Of a stretch of DNA of 64,000 nucleotides, positions 18,079 through 27,662 are shown piece after piece. The stretch is from Deltaproteobacteria bacterium (GTDB lineage Bacteria; SAR324; JACQKK01): positions 478,851 to 542,850 of the forward strand of contig JAOUEW010000002.1 in the NCBI GenBank assembly GCA_029858505.1, given 5' to 3'. Position 1 is the stretch's first letter. Each line of letters begins with the position of its first letter. The notes under the pieces were generated by a model that worked only from the letters and a program-made list of their open reading frames with translations, was not told where the DNA came from and ran no database searches. The position numbers were made by a program, and so were the translations under genes.

Positions 18079-18858
18079 TTAGCCGTGGATGTTGTACCCA
18101 CAATCCACGTAAATGGTCTGGCCCGTCACGCCAGAAGCGGCGTTGGAGGAAAGGAAGGTGACCATGTTGGCCACTTCGGCCGGTTCCAGGTCGCGCTGAA
18201 GGGGGCTGTGTTCTTTGGCGTTGTGCATCAAGTTCAAAAAATCTTTAACCCCCGCGGAGGACAGGGTGCGGATGGGCCCGGCGGAAACGGCGTTGACCCG
18301 AATGTTGTCGGGGCCCATTTCCATGGCCAGATAGCGCACATTGGCCTCTAGTGCCGCCTTGGCGGACCCCATCACGTTGTAGTTTTTAACCGCCCGCTCC
18401 GCGCCAATGTAAGACAGGGTAACCACCGATCCACCGGAGGCTTGGAGCAAGGGCTTGGCGTGGCGGACCAGAGAAATCAGGCTGTAAGAACTAATCTGGT
18501 GGGCGTAGAGATAGCCATCTTGCGTAATATCCGAAAACTTTCCGTCTAATTCTCCACGCTTGGCGCTGGCGATGGAATGGATGAACACCTGCAACCCCCC
18601 CATGGTCTTTTGAATCTGCTGAAACACGGCGGCCATAGAGGCTTCGTCCGCCACGTCTAGGGGCATCACCAGTTCAGGGGCCAGGGCTTCGGTCAGGGTT
18701 TTGAATTTATCGGCGGCGCCGTCTTTGTCTAACGGCAGGTAGGTCAGGGCCAGCCGAACGCCTTGGGCTTTCAGCCCCTGGGCCACGGCAAAGGAAATGG
18801 AGCGCTTGTTGGCGATTCCGGTGACTAGGGCGATTTTGCCTTTCAAGTCTTCCAGCAT
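18079..18858 (-). CDS. fabI: Enoyl-[acyl-carrier-protein] reductase (NADH), FabI
   Basis: It catalyses the last reduction in each fatty acid elongation cycle. The start region LKGKIALVTGIANKRSISFA is the FabI variant of the short-chain-reductase nucleotide site. The active site has Tyr and Lys in YNVMGSAKAAL. The substrate loop VSAGPIRTLSSAGV and the ending VTGQTIYVDCGYNIHG are typical. At 259 residues it has standard length. Confidence 0.97.
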   Translation of the reverse strand: MLEDLKGKIALVTGIANKRSISFAVAQGLKAQGVRLALTYLPLDKDGAADKFKTLTEALAPELVMPLDVADEASMAAVFQQIQKTMGGLQVFIHSIASAKRGELDGKFSDITQDGYLYAHQISSYSLISLVRHAKPLLQASGGSVVTLSYIGAERAVKNYNVMGSAKAALEANVRYLAMEMGPDNIRVNAVSAGPIRTLSSAGVKDFLNLMHNAKEHSPLQRDLEPAEVANMVTFLSSNAASGVTGQTIYVDCGYNIHG

Positions 18859-18927
18859 GGGCGGGTTCCAGAAAATAAAGAGAATAATAATTGTTGATTT
18901 GGTGATGGCTGAAAGGGCTCCACCCAG

Positions 18928-19722
18928 TTAATCGGTAATGTCTTTGCGGTCCATGCGAATCACCAGCCAGCCCGATAGCACAACAAAGGAAACCAATGAA
19001 ACCGGCACCCCTTCATACAGCAGGGCGTCCCACTGGAAAGGCAAGCCCTTCCCCATTTTTTCCACCACGTCTACGGCCTTGGTGAGGTAGGTGCTGAAGG
19101 ACCATTTCCCCAGCCCTAGCATGTCGGAAACCGGCCCCAGCACGAACCACAGCATAAGGGTGACACCCACGGCGGCCCCAGAGGAGGTAAAGTAACTGCC
19201 CACCAGCAATCCCAGGGCGCACACGGGCAACACGAATAGGCAGGTTAACCCGATGGCCAGCAGCACGTTTTGCCAAACTTGGCCGCTGGTGTAGAGAACC
19301 ACCCCTTCCCGCACCACGTCTCCCCAGCCCAGGGTCAACGCCACCACCAACAGGCCCAAAATGACTGAGGTCAGCACGATCAGCAGGGCGAAGACAACAA
19401 GAGCCAGCAGTTTGGCCCCAACCCAATGGCGCCGTTCAATGGGCAGCACCAAAAAGGTTTTGATGGTTCCGAGAGAAAACTCCCGGGAAATGGCCATGGA
19501 CCCCACCACCAGAATTAAAAAAATGGAGAACTGCAGGCCCCAACCCACGCCCTGGCCCCATTGCTGGGGGCCGGTGACGATGTCGAGGGAGGTGGAGGGA
19601 GGGGTGAGCGCCTGCTTCAGCATGTTGCCTGTCTGAATGGCCAGCACCATGAAAATCATCAGGTAGGGGTATCGCTGGGTCAGCAGTTTAATGGCTTCCT
19701 GGCGGCTCAGTTCGGTCAACAT
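18928..19722 (-). CDS. ABC-2 type transporter permease
   Basis: This 264-residue membrane protein has about six hydrophobic segments. After the second is the ISREFSLGTIKTFLVLPIERR stretch, a signature of ABC-2 permeases near the coupling helix (here quoted in part). It begins 32 bases after the ATPase gene, so the two form an exporter. The substrate is unknown; relatives include NatB/bacitracin-type exporters and gliding-associated transporters. Confidence 0.88.
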   Translation of the reverse strand: MLTELSRQEAIKLLTQRYPYLMIFMVLAIQTGNMLKQALTPPSTSLDIVTGPQQWGQGVGWGLQFSIFLILVVGSMAISREFSLGTIKTFLVLPIERRHWVGAKLLALVVFALLIVLTSVILGLLVVALTLGWGDVVREGVVLYTSGQVWQNVLLAIGLTCLFVLPVCALGLLVGSYFTSSGAAVGVTLMLWFVLGPVSDMLGLGKWSFSTYLTKAVDVVEKMGKGLPFQWDALLYEGVPVSLVSFVVLSGWLVIRMDRKDITD

Positions 19723-19754
19723 AAGGCGTGTACCTGGATGAAGGTGGGTCTAGA

Positions 19755-20483
19755 TCAGGCGATGTGCTTGGCGGCGATTTCGGCAAAGGTGTCTTCAATT
19801 TTCTTGATGTCGGAACGCTGGTGCAGGTGGTGCTCCAGCATCAATTCTCCTTTGTGAATGATCATGGCCCGGTTACACAAGAAGGCCACCTCATCCAGCA
19901 TGTGGGTGGAAATCAGCACGCTAACGTTGTTTTCCACCACCAGGTCTTTGATCAGGTCACGGATTTGTTTGGAGCCCACCGGGTCCAGCCCATTGGTGGG
20001 TTCGTCTAAAATAATCAGCTCTGGGTGGTTGAGCAAAACGGCGGCTAGCCCCAGCCGCTGCTTCATCCCCATGGAATACCGGCCGAAGCGCTCTTGTGCC
20101 GCGTGGGAGATCCCGACCCGCTCCAGCAATTCCTCTACCCGCGTGTTGGGCAGTTGATAAATGCGGGCCAACAGTTCCAGGTTTTTGTAACCGCTTAAGT
20201 GGGGGAAAAACCGGGGAGATTCCACGATGACCCCAATTTTGCGCCGGGATTCGGCGTTGGAGGTCAGGATGGAGGTCCCCCGCAGCAGGATGTCTCCCGA
20301 TGTGGGCTTGATCAGGCGGGACAGCATTTTGATGGTGGTGGATTTTCCCGCGCCGTTTTGTCCCAGAAACCCTACAATTTCGCCCTCACCGATGGAGAAG
20401 GACAGGTCTTTGACCGCGGTGAAGGAACCGAACGTTTTGGTTAAGTGGGTAACTTTTAACAGTTCAGGGTGGCTCATGGGCAT
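19755..20483 (-). CDS. ABC transporter ATP-binding protein
   Basis: Walker A GQNGAGKSTT, a signature segment degenerate to YSMGMKQRL (as in many ABC-2 exporters), Walker B LIILDEPTNGLDP and a switch His in LISTHML are all present. The length of 242 is normal. Two ATGs (20483 and 20477) are in frame; neither has a clear ribosome site. It pairs with the downstream permease, and pyrF is 98 bases upstream. Confidence 0.92.
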   Translation of the reverse strand: MPMSHPELLKVTHLTKTFGSFTAVKDLSFSIGEGEIVGFLGQNGAGKSTTIKMLSRLIKPTSGDILLRGTSILTSNAESRRKIGVIVESPRFFPHLSGYKNLELLARIYQLPNTRVEELLERVGISHAAQERFGRYSMGMKQRLGLAAVLLNHPELIILDEPTNGLDPVGSKQIRDLIKDLVVENNVSVLISTHMLDEVAFLCNRAMIIHKGELMLEHHLHQRSDIKKIEDTFAEIAAKHIA

Positions 20484-20581
20484 TCTGGGGGTTCGGGTGA
20501 ATGTACGGTGATCTTAAACAGGTTGAAAGAAAAAACCAAGCCATGTTTGAAGGCAGATAACAGGGGGTGGTCACCCACCAG

Positions 20582-21304
20582 TCAAATGGTCGGTAAGCCG
20601 CATTCCTCCATTAACTTTCGACAGGCTTCTGCCGGGTCGGCGGCCTGGGTGACGGGGCGGCCCACCACCAACAGGCTGGCTCCCCCGGCCAGGGCCTGGG
20701 CCGGAGAGGCGGTACGGGATTGGTCATCGGGGGTGGTGTGCCAGGCTGGGCGAACTCCTGGGGTTACTCGCAGTTTTGTTCGGCCGGGGTCCAAGCGGTC
20801 CATTAGTGTCAATTCCTGGGGAGAGCAGACCAAGCCGTCCAAGTCTGCATCCAATCCCAGCCGGGCGAAGTGTTCCACCGTGTCGGCCAACCCCCGGCCG
20901 AACAATTCTTGAGCGGCGGCTTCATTGGTGGAGGTCAACACCGTGACCCCCAGCAATTTCGCGCTTCCGGCCCGGACGTTCAGCCCAGCGGACAGCATGG
21001 CCCGCCCACCGGCGCAGTGCAGGGTAATCAGGTCGGCTCCGGCCTGTTCCAACACCCGCACTTGGTTGGCCACGGTGTTTGGAATATCGTGGAGTTTGGG
21101 GTCGGCAAACACCCGGCCATAGGCTTTCAGCTGGGTGATGATCTGGGCCCCCTGGTCGAGTAGCAGGTCGTTGACTTTGAACCCCCACACCAAGCCAGTC
21201 AGTCCTTTGGCCAACGCCAGGGCCTGGGATGCGTCCATACCGTCCAGAGCGATGACCACGGGAGCGGGGATGATTTTGCCGGTGGATTTGGGGGCAAGGG
21301 GCAT
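20582..21304 (-). CDS. pyrF: Orotidine 5'-phosphate decarboxylase
   Basis: It makes UMP from OMP, the last step of de novo pyrimidine synthesis. The catalytic DxKxxD array is in FADPKLHDIPNTV, with VIALDGMD at the start of the barrel and TPGVRP and VVGRPVTQAADP in the phosphate-binding region. The 240-residue length is that of the standard bacterial group. It heads the minus-strand run and is divergent from nnrS. Confidence 0.96.
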   Translation of the reverse strand: MPLAPKSTGKIIPAPVVIALDGMDASQALALAKGLTGLVWGFKVNDLLLDQGAQIITQLKAYGRVFADPKLHDIPNTVANQVRVLEQAGADLITLHCAGGRAMLSAGLNVRAGSAKLLGVTVLTSTNEAAAQELFGRGLADTVEHFARLGLDADLDGLVCSPQELTLMDRLDPGRTKLRVTPGVRPAWHTTPDDQSRTASPAQALAGGASLLVVGRPVTQAADPAEACRKLMEECGLPTI

Positions 21305-21345
21305 TGGGTTCCAGTGGTCAACAAAAAATGAAATGATGGTTCTGC

Positions 21346-21359
21346 TAGAGTGTACTCTA
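21346..21359. promoter_or_regulatory. Inverted repeat between pyrF and nnrS
   Basis: TAGAGT and ACTCTA arms separated by two bases lie in the 84-bp divergent space, about 30 bases before the nnrS start. The size and place suit an operator for a dimeric regulator. NnrS genes are often under NO-responsive control, but this is not a recognised NsrR or Nnr box. Confidence 0.35.
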
Positions 21360-21388
21360 ACCTGTTCTCCTCTTTCCTCTCAAGTGTC

Positions 21389-22654
21389 ATGAACGAAACT
21401 CAAAAGTTGTCTCGCTGGGGGGTGTTTACCGCGGCTCCCCACCGGATGTTCTTTTTCTCCGCCGGGGCCACGGCTCTGCTTTCCATGGGCGGTTGGTTGC
21501 CCCATCTCACCGGGGGGATGCTGGGGCATGGGGCTTGGCCCCTGCCCCCATCGGTGGGGCATTTTTTGTTGATGGCCGCGGGGCCCTTTGCCATGGCCGC
21601 CCACGGATTTTTGTTCACCGCTTTGCCCCGTTGGCAAAATGCCAAACCCATTCAGCCACGGGTATATGTGCCCCTATGGGGTCTCCAATCTGCCGGATGG
21701 CTGGTGTTTTGGGGGGGAATCACAGGCTGGATGCCCGTGGATTCCAACTTGGCCGCCTGGGTTGGGGCGTTGATGTGTGGGAGTGCCATGGGCCTGGGGG
21801 CCATGGTGTTGGGGGGTAAAGTGATTTGGGGCAACAGCCCAGGCCGGTTACATGGCACCCTGGTGTCGGGCGCCCTGATGGGGGGAATGGCAGCCATGCT
21901 GTTGGCTGCCAGGGGCATGTTTGAATGGACAACGCCCAGTGGGCCGGGAAATCTGTTCGGTTGGGCCTCGGCGGTGGGGCTTTACGGGTTTCTGTTGCCC
22001 TTGTTTTTCTCGGTCACCCACCGCATGGTGCCCTTTTTTACCGGTTCTGCCCTGGGGGGGTATGACCTTCGCCGGACGGAATGGTTGCCGTGGGGATTGG
22101 TGGGATTGTCTGTGTGGCGGGGGATCATGGCTGGTGTGGGGGCCGCCCAGTGGTATTGGCTGGCCGACCTGCCCCTGGCCGTGATGCTGGGAAGAGAGCT
22201 GATTTTGTGGCGGTTTTGGCGGGCTAGGGGGGTGCCCCTGCTGATGGTGCTGTATCTGGGGTTGGGGTGGATTGTGGCTGGATTGATGTTGTCTGGGATG
22301 GATAGCCTATACACCTGGGTAGAAGGGGGCGGTGGGGTGACCCTCGACCTGGCTGCACGCCATCTGTTGACCGTGGGAGGGTTCTCTACCCTGTGGCTAG
22401 GGATGGTCACTCGGGTCAGTCGGGGGCACGGCGGGGTGGGGTTGTATGGGGGGCGGTTTGAAACCGCTCTGTTTTACGGGTTTCAACTGGTCCCCTTGAT
22501 GCGGGTGATTCCGGAGGGTCTGGCTGCCCTGGGACAAGATGGCCAGGGTTGGCTGGCCATGGCTGGGGTTGGCTGGTTTGCGGCCTTTGGGGCTTGGTTT
22601 GGAAAGTATGGGCCCATGTTTTGGCGCCCCCGGGCCGATGGCCAGCCGGGATAA
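21389..22654 (+). CDS. nnrS: NnrS family membrane protein
   Basis: About twelve hydrophobic segments span its 421 residues. NnrS hallmarks are APHRMFFFSAG at the N-terminus, HGFLFTALPRWQ, VTHRMVPFFTG, and HLLTVGGFSTLWLGMVTRV, with conserved histidines that bind haem and copper in the studied member. The family protects against nitrosative stress and accompanies denitrification genes. No NO reductase lies nearby. The start is the ATG giving MNETQKLSRWG; the frame extends upstream without a good site. Confidence 0.9.
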   Translation: MNETQKLSRWGVFTAAPHRMFFFSAGATALLSMGGWLPHLTGGMLGHGAWPLPPSVGHFLLMAAGPFAMAAHGFLFTALPRWQNAKPIQPRVYVPLWGLQSAGWLVFWGGITGWMPVDSNLAAWVGALMCGSAMGLGAMVLGGKVIWGNSPGRLHGTLVSGALMGGMAAMLLAARGMFEWTTPSGPGNLFGWASAVGLYGFLLPLFFSVTHRMVPFFTGSALGGYDLRRTEWLPWGLVGLSVWRGIMAGVGAAQWYWLADLPLAVMLGRELILWRFWRARGVPLLMVLYLGLGWIVAGLMLSGMDSLYTWVEGGGGVTLDLAARHLLTVGGFSTLWLGMVTRVSRGHGGVGLYGGRFETALFYGFQLVPLMRVIPEGLAALGQDGQGWLAMAGVGWFAAFGAWFGKYGPMFWRPRADGQPG

Positions 22655-22801
22655 TGAGATACGACATCCCTGAAAGTGAAAAGAGGAGATGTTTGGTGGC
22701 CTTGAACCTATTTGGCCCTGGAAAAAGTGTGTTAGAATGATTAAATCTCTTGGCCGGGGAAATCCTGGCGATTTGTCGTGAACCTCTCGGTGGAACCAAC
22801 G

Positions 22802-23683
22802 ATGGAAACGGGAACAATCCGGTTGAAGACGGGCTTGGCGGAAATGCTGAAGGGCGGGGTGATTATGGATGTGGTGAACCCCGAACAGGCCAAAATTGCC
22901 GAGGATGCGGGTGCCTCGGCGGTGATGGCCCTGGAGCGAGTTCCCGCCGATATCCGCCGGGACGGCGGGGTAGCCCGCATGAGCGATCCCTCCATGATCG
23001 AAGGCATCATGAAAGCGGTCACCATTCCGGTGATGGCCAAGTGCCGCATTGGGCATTTTGCCGAGGCCCAGATTCTTCAGGAATTGGGGGTGGATTACAT
23101 TGACGAAAGCGAAGTGCTGACCCCCGCTGATGACACCCATCACGTGGACAAACACGCCTTCAAAACGCCGTTTGTGTGCGGAGCCACCAATCTGGGGGAG
23201 GCCCTGCGGCGGATTGGGGAAGGCGCTGCCATGATGCGCACCAAGGGAGAGGCTGGAACCGGAGACATCGTGGAAGCCGTGCGGCATCTTCGTTCCGTGA
23301 CCCGGGAGATCAAACTGCTATCTACCTTGTCGGAAGCGGAATGGATGGCCGAAGCCAAGCGCCTGGGGGCCCCCTACGAGTTGGTGCGGTTGGTGGCCAA
23401 AGAAGGGCGGCTGCCCGTGCCCAATTTTGCCGCCGGGGGGGTAGCCACCCCCGCGGACGCGGCCTTGCTGATGCAGCTTGGAGCCGAGGCGGTGTTCGTG
23501 GGTAGCGGCGTGTTCAAGAGCGAGAACCCCGCGCGGATGGCCCAGGCCATTGTGAAGGCGGTCACGTTTGCCCGAAACCCAGAAGAACTGTTGAAAATCT
23601 CCAAAGGGCTGGGGGGCGCCATGGCGGGCCTGCCCCGTGACACCATTCAGCCGGAGGCCCGGCTGGCTGGCAGGGGGTGGTGA
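22802..23683 (+). CDS. pdxS: Pyridoxal 5'-phosphate synthase, PdxS (lyase) subunit
   Basis: It forms PLP from ribose 5-phosphate, glyceraldehyde 3-phosphate and ammonia supplied by PdxT. Catalytic Lys80 (MAKCRIGH) and Lys148 ([11 protein letters not shown]) and Asp23 (IMDVVNPEQ) are all in place. It is 293 residues, as usual. The ATG giving METGTIRLK was chosen over an upstream GTG. It overlaps pdxT through TGATG, so the two are coupled. This DXP-independent route replaces PdxA/PdxJ. Confidence 0.97.
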   Translation: METGTIRLKTGLAEMLKGGVIMDVVNPEQAKIAEDAGASAVMALERVPADIRRDGGVARMSDPSMIEGIMKAVTIPVMAKCRIGHFAEAQILQELGVDYIDESEVLTPADDTHHVDKHAFKTPFVCGATNLGEALRRIGEGAAMMRTKGEAGTGDIVEAVRHLRSVTREIKLLSTLSEAEWMAEAKRLGAPYELVRLVAKEGRLPVPNFAAGGVATPADAALLMQLGAEAVFVGSGVFKSENPARMAQAIVKAVTFARNPEELLKISKGLGGAMAGLPRDTIQPEARLAGRGW

Positions 23684-24279
23684 TGAACATTGGTGTGTTG
23701 GCCCTGCAAGGTGCCGTGGCGCCCCATCGTGAGAAAATCAGCCATCTGGGGGCGGACATGACCGAAGTGCGGTTGCCGGCAGACCTAGAAGGATTGGATG
23801 GGTTGATCTTGCCTGGAGGGGAAAGCACCACCCTGCTCAACCTGATGGCCGCGTATGGGTTGGAGGAGTCCATACGATTGTTTGGCCGGTTTCGCCCCGT
23901 GTGGGGCATATGCGCCGGGGCCATTTTGCTGGCCCAGCGGGTAGAAAATCCCACCCAGCGGTCTTTGGGGCTGCTTCCGGCCACGCTCCAACGCAATGCC
24001 TATGGTCGCCAAAACGAGAGTTTCATCGAAATGCTTCCGTTACGGTTGCCGGGGCGGGAAACCGCCCTGGTAGAGGGGGTGTTCATCCGGGCCCCGCGGA
24101 TTGCGGATATTGATTCAGGGGGGGAGGTGCTGGCCCGGCGTGGAGAAGAACCCGTGGCGGTGCAATTTGGCCATGTGCTGGCCACGACCTTTCACCCAGA
24201 ACTTGCCGCCGACGACCACCTGCATGGATACTTTCTGGAGCTATGCCGGAAGGCAGGGACACTGCGGGCGGCAGGGTAG
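23683..24279 (+). CDS. pdxT: Pyridoxal 5'-phosphate synthase, PdxT (glutaminase) subunit
   Basis: It releases ammonia from glutamine and channels it to PdxS. Features are LILPGGESTT, the nucleophile Cys77 in WGICAGAILLA, and the His-Glu pair in TTFHPELAAD. The start ATG shares a base with the pdxS stop codon. The length is 198, typical of the family. Confidence 0.96.
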   Translation: MNIGVLALQGAVAPHREKISHLGADMTEVRLPADLEGLDGLILPGGESTTLLNLMAAYGLEESIRLFGRFRPVWGICAGAILLAQRVENPTQRSLGLLPATLQRNAYGRQNESFIEMLPLRLPGRETALVEGVFIRAPRIADIDSGGEVLARRGEEPVAVQFGHVLATTFHPELAADDHLHGYFLELCRKAGTLRAAG

Positions 24280-24469
24280 GCGGGTTGGATTTTCCGAGGT
24301 CATTTCTTCCTTCTATGAACCACTTTTTTTCTCAATCAACGCCCTCTTCAAAGTGTTTAAAGAAAACAGATTCATTCCCCGGAATAGAATTGACTGGGGA
24401 ATGAGTGTTTATGGCGTTCAGTGATGTTATGGCGCTTTTTTGATGGCATCGGTTTAACGAAAAAACAAT

Positions 24470-25567
24470 TTACCTTCCGGTTTGCTCTAGCCTTAGTGTG
24501 GAGAACCACCCATAAAAACCGATGAGGACAGAGGGGAGGAACAACGTCATCGCTGGAACACGACCTGCCAGAATCAGGTCTCTGCTGGCTACCCATAGCA
24601 GCCAAAACACCATCACCAGTAAAAGTGCCCGCAGGAAACCCGCAGACTTTCCGGCCCTGGGGTCGACCACCGCCATGGGAAGGGCTGCCAACGAAAACGC
24701 CAAACATGAGAACGGAGAGCTTAAACGATTAAACAGCTCGAACAAATACAGGGAACGCTGATCATGAGTCATCCTTTGGCTGGATAACTCTTGAATTAAC
24801 TGCCAAGTGGAAATAGACCACATGGCACCCGCAGACATGATGGAGTAATCCAAAGAAGAAGGAAGCGTGAGGACGTAACTTAGGGTTTTAAATGAAGTTG
24901 TGGAGAGGGCTGGTTTGTCTGGGTCGCGTGTGTAAATGGCACCGTTTTGAATTTGGAAAACCACCTGCCGCATGGTTTCGTTTGTGTATATTTCCCCCTT
25001 CTGGGCCATGATGACCGGAGACTGCGAGGAGGGGTGCTGATCGGAAAGAAACACGTTGGTGAAGGTGCCATCTGGCTCCCGCCCTCCCACCCGAATGACC
25101 TTTGATCCAAACTCGAAATTCAACTCTCCCGGAATCAGGCTGTCTTGAGCGTGTTGTTTGATGACCTGCATTTGAAGGTTGCGGAATTTTTCGTTGAATA
25201 AAGGTTGAAGCCAAACCGAAAGGAGCAACCCGGCTAGACTGGCCCCCAGGCCAAACAGCCCGATGGGTTTGAGCAGGCGGCTAAATCCCATGCCAGAGGC
25301 CCGCATGGCTACAAGTTCTGAATCCAAAGATTGCCTGACAATGACCATGAAAACCCCTCCCAATACGCCCAGGGGAATGACCATGGCAATGGTCGGGGGG
25401 AGCATGTAGAGGGTCATTAGAAGGACTTCGGAAACGCTCAGCCGTTTGTCCACCATCCAGGTGACGAGCCGCTGGATTTTGGCCATCATCATCAGGAACA
25501 GCACGGTTCCCGAGGTCATCAGGAAAGGACGGAACAATTCAAGAAAAATCGCCCGTTGGAGAATCAT
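24470..25567 (-). CDS. lptF: LPS export permease, LptF/LptG family
   Basis: The 365-residue protein has the YjgP/YjgQ layout: three membrane helices at the N-terminus, a periplasmic beta-jellyroll (about 130-260) and three helices at the C-terminus. The conserved start ILQRAIFLELFRPFLMTSG and SELVAMRASGMGF are clear. LptF and LptG are paired in LPS extraction with LptB; only one is present here, so assignment to LptF rather than LptG is uncertain. Its ATG overlaps the Gfo/Idh stop codon by four bases, so it is the last gene of the envelope operon. Confidence 0.88.
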   Translation of the reverse strand: MILQRAIFLELFRPFLMTSGTVLFLMMMAKIQRLVTWMVDKRLSVSEVLLMTLYMLPPTIAMVIPLGVLGGVFMVIVRQSLDSELVAMRASGMGFSRLLKPIGLFGLGASLAGLLLSVWLQPLFNEKFRNLQMQVIKQHAQDSLIPGELNFEFGSKVIRVGGREPDGTFTNVFLSDQHPSSQSPVIMAQKGEIYTNETMRQVVFQIQNGAIYTRDPDKPALSTTSFKTLSYVLTLPSSLDYSIMSAGAMWSISTWQLIQELSSQRMTHDQRSLYLFELFNRLSSPFSCLAFSLAALPMAVVDPRAGKSAGFLRALLLVMVFWLLWVASRDLILAGRVPAMTLFLPSVLIGFYGWFSTLRLEQTGR

Positions 25568-26511
25568 GAGGCGCGGTTTCGGTGGATCTCTTGAATAATG
25601 CGTTCGGCGGCCTCTTGGGAAACCATGGCTTCACGGCCAGTGGCCACCGGTTGAGTTTTACCCGCAATGGCCTGCAAAAAAGATTCGGTTTCCACCAGCA
25701 GCGCATCCCCCTTCTCTGGCGATAGGGTTTCTTCGTCAATCTGTGGGGGGGAGCCGGGGCTGGCCGGGGGGCGGGCGGTGAAGATTTTCGCAGAGGGTGC
25801 GGAGAGATCGAGGGAAAAATATCCGTCTTCTTGAAACAGCCGGAATTTTCGTTCGGCTTTGTTGGAGATGCGGCTGGCTGTAAGGCTGGCCGTGATGCCC
25901 CCTTGAAACATTAATCGGACGTTGGCCAAGTCGGTCTGGCGGGTCATCAGGGAAATGCCCACAGCGTGAATATTTTCCAGGGGTGCAGAGACCATGGAAA
26001 ATATCAGATCCAGGTCATGAATCATCAGGTCCAGCACCACATCCACGTCGTGACCCCGTTCTTTGAAGGGGGATATTCGGAGTGTTTCGATAAAGCGGGG
26101 TTTTTGAACCCGAGATTTTACAGCCAGTACAGCCGGGTTAAATCGCTCCAGAAACCCCACCTGAAGGATCAACTTTTTTTTCTCGGCCAAAGCGGCCAAT
26201 TCAGCGGCTTCTTGAGAGGTTGAAGCCACCGGCTTTTCCATTAACACATGTTTTCCCGCATTCAGGCATTGCAGCCCCAACGCGTGGTGCAGGGTGGTGG
26301 GGGCGGCAATGCTGACTGCCTGAACATGGGGGAGAACATCTTCCAGTTGGGTATAGGCTTCTACCCCTAGCTCTTGGGCAACTTGTTTGGCCCGTTCGGG
26401 GTTGGCATCGACCACCCCCACCAATCGGCTTTGAGGTAAGGCTTTTAACTTTTGGGCGTGGAACCGGCCCAGGTAACCCACTCCGATCACCGCTGTGGCG
26501 ATTTGACTCAT
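25564..26511 (-). CDS. Gfo/Idh/MocA family oxidoreductase
   Basis: The N-terminal Rossmann domain has ATAVIGVGYLGRFHAQKL, and the family's catalytic region is HVLMEKPVASTSQEA. The C-terminal alpha/beta domain contains LDLMIHDLDLIFSMV. Located between fabZ and lptF, it probably acts on a sugar nucleotide in envelope synthesis. Relatives in lipid A clusters include GnnA, which oxidises UDP-GlcNAc at C3, but a GnnB aminotransferase is not adjacent. The specific substrate is an inference. Confidence 0.85.
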   Translation of the reverse strand: MSQIATAVIGVGYLGRFHAQKLKALPQSRLVGVVDANPERAKQVAQELGVEAYTQLEDVLPHVQAVSIAAPTTLHHALGLQCLNAGKHVLMEKPVASTSQEAAELAALAEKKKLILQVGFLERFNPAVLAVKSRVQKPRFIETLRISPFKERGHDVDVVLDLMIHDLDLIFSMVSAPLENIHAVGISLMTRQTDLANVRLMFQGGITASLTASRISNKAERKFRLFQEDGYFSLDLSAPSAKIFTARPPASPGSPPQIDEETLSPEKGDALLVETESFLQAIAGKTQPVATGREAMVSQEAAERIIQEIHRNRAS

Positions 26512-26549
26512 GGTGCCGCTCTCAACAAAAGGAAAGGAAAGCCGTCTGT

Positions 26550-26999
26550 TTAACGTTCCATGGTGACCATGCGGATTTCCGCCTGGGCAGCCAATTTTCC
26601 ATCAACGGTGGCTTTTCCGTTGAAGATCCACAACGTACGTTTTGTGGTGACCAATTCCGTGTCGAAAATCACTTGGTCTCCTGGAACCACGGGGCTTTTG
26701 AAACGGCAGTTTTCAATGCCCGCGAACAGCAGAAGAATTCCCTTTGGGTTTTCGGTGGCCGAATGGGCAATAAACCCGCAAGTTTGGGCCATGGCTTCAA
26801 TAATCAAAACCCCTGGCATCAGGGGATACCCGGGGAAATGCCCTTGGAAAAACGCCTCGTTCCCGGTCACGTTTTTTAGCGCTCGGGCACGCTTCCCCGG
26901 TTCCACCTCAAGAACGCGGTCGACCAATAAAAATGGATATCGATGCGGGAGGATTTGTTTGATTTCCTCCAAATTCATGATTCCTTTGCCGGTTTCCAT
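26550..26999 (-). CDS. fabZ: 3-hydroxyacyl-[acyl-carrier-protein] dehydratase FabZ
   Basis: It dehydrates 3-hydroxyacyl-ACP in fatty acid synthesis and competes with lipid A acylation for the same substrate. Catalytic His54 and Glu68 are in GHFPGYPLMPGVLIIEAMAQ. The start (METGKGIMNL) is supported by AAGGAT upstream. The length of 149 is normal. It follows ompH by 68 bases and usually lies next to lpxD and lpxA, both missing here. Confidence 0.97.
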   Translation of the reverse strand: METGKGIMNLEEIKQILPHRYPFLLVDRVLEVEPGKRARALKNVTGNEAFFQGHFPGYPLMPGVLIIEAMAQTCGFIAHSATENPKGILLLFAGIENCRFKSPVVPGDQVIFDTELVTTKRTLWIFNGKATVDGKLAAQAEIRMVTMER

Positions 27000-27067
27000 G
27001 ATTTATCCTTGGGGTGTGTTTTGAGCCGGATCCATTCCCCGCCCAGTGATTGCGTCTTTGTTATAGA

Positions 27068-27604
27068 TCAGCCGTCAAAATCAATGATCACATCATCGGT
27101 AATGTCGATAAATTCGAAGTTCGAGTAAAGAATAATTTGAGAGGCCCCCTTTTCCAACACAATATCCACCTTGCGTTTGGAGGCGATCTTCCGAACGGAT
27201 CGTTTGATTTCGTTGAACAGTTCTTCAGTGGCCTGCCGTTCCTCTTGCATCAACGCCATTTGGGCTTTTTGAACGTTTTGCCTTAGCGCCTGTTGGCGGT
27301 TCTGCAGATCTTGGATTTTTTGATCTCGTGCCGATTTGCTCAGCATCATGTTGGTCTGAATTTCCTGGTCCAACGCTCTCAACTGCTCTTCTTCTTTTTT
27401 TAGCGTTTTTTCTTTGGCGTCTTTGGACGCGGTGAGCTTGTCCTTTGAACGCTTCCCTTTTTTGCTTTCGTTGATGGCCTTGTTCATATCCACAGTGGCC
27501 ACAACCAATTTGTCCCCCTCGGCCAGAGCCAAAGGGGCGCTCCAAATGACAGCCAAACAAATCGCCGCTGCCAAAGCGGCATGTCGTTTCCGTGGGGTGA
27601 GCAT
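27068..27604 (-). CDS. skp: OmpH/Skp family periplasmic chaperone
   Basis: A signal peptide ends near ALAEGDK. The body is a long charged coiled coil (about 60-130) with the OmpH pattern of KLTASKDAKEKTLKKEEEQL. It ends with a short beta part (IILYSNFEFIDITDDVI). It binds unfolded outer-membrane proteins on the way to BamA, which is encoded just upstream. The length of 178 is standard. Confidence 0.93.
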   Translation of the reverse strand: MLTPRKRHAALAAAICLAVIWSAPLALAEGDKLVVATVDMNKAINESKKGKRSKDKLTASKDAKEKTLKKEEEQLRALDQEIQTNMMLSKSARDQKIQDLQNRQQALRQNVQKAQMALMQEERQATEELFNEIKRSVRKIASKRKVDIVLEKGASQIILYSNFEFIDITDDVIIDFDG

Positions 27605-27662
27605 AAAGTTGCCTTTCTAGAATGAAGGTGAAAACAGGTTGAAGGGATATGTGCCTATACAA

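Noticed and set aside
22397-23287. Minus-strand frame across nnrS and pdxS
   Set aside because: It spans two convincing genes in antisense and matches nothing recognisable.
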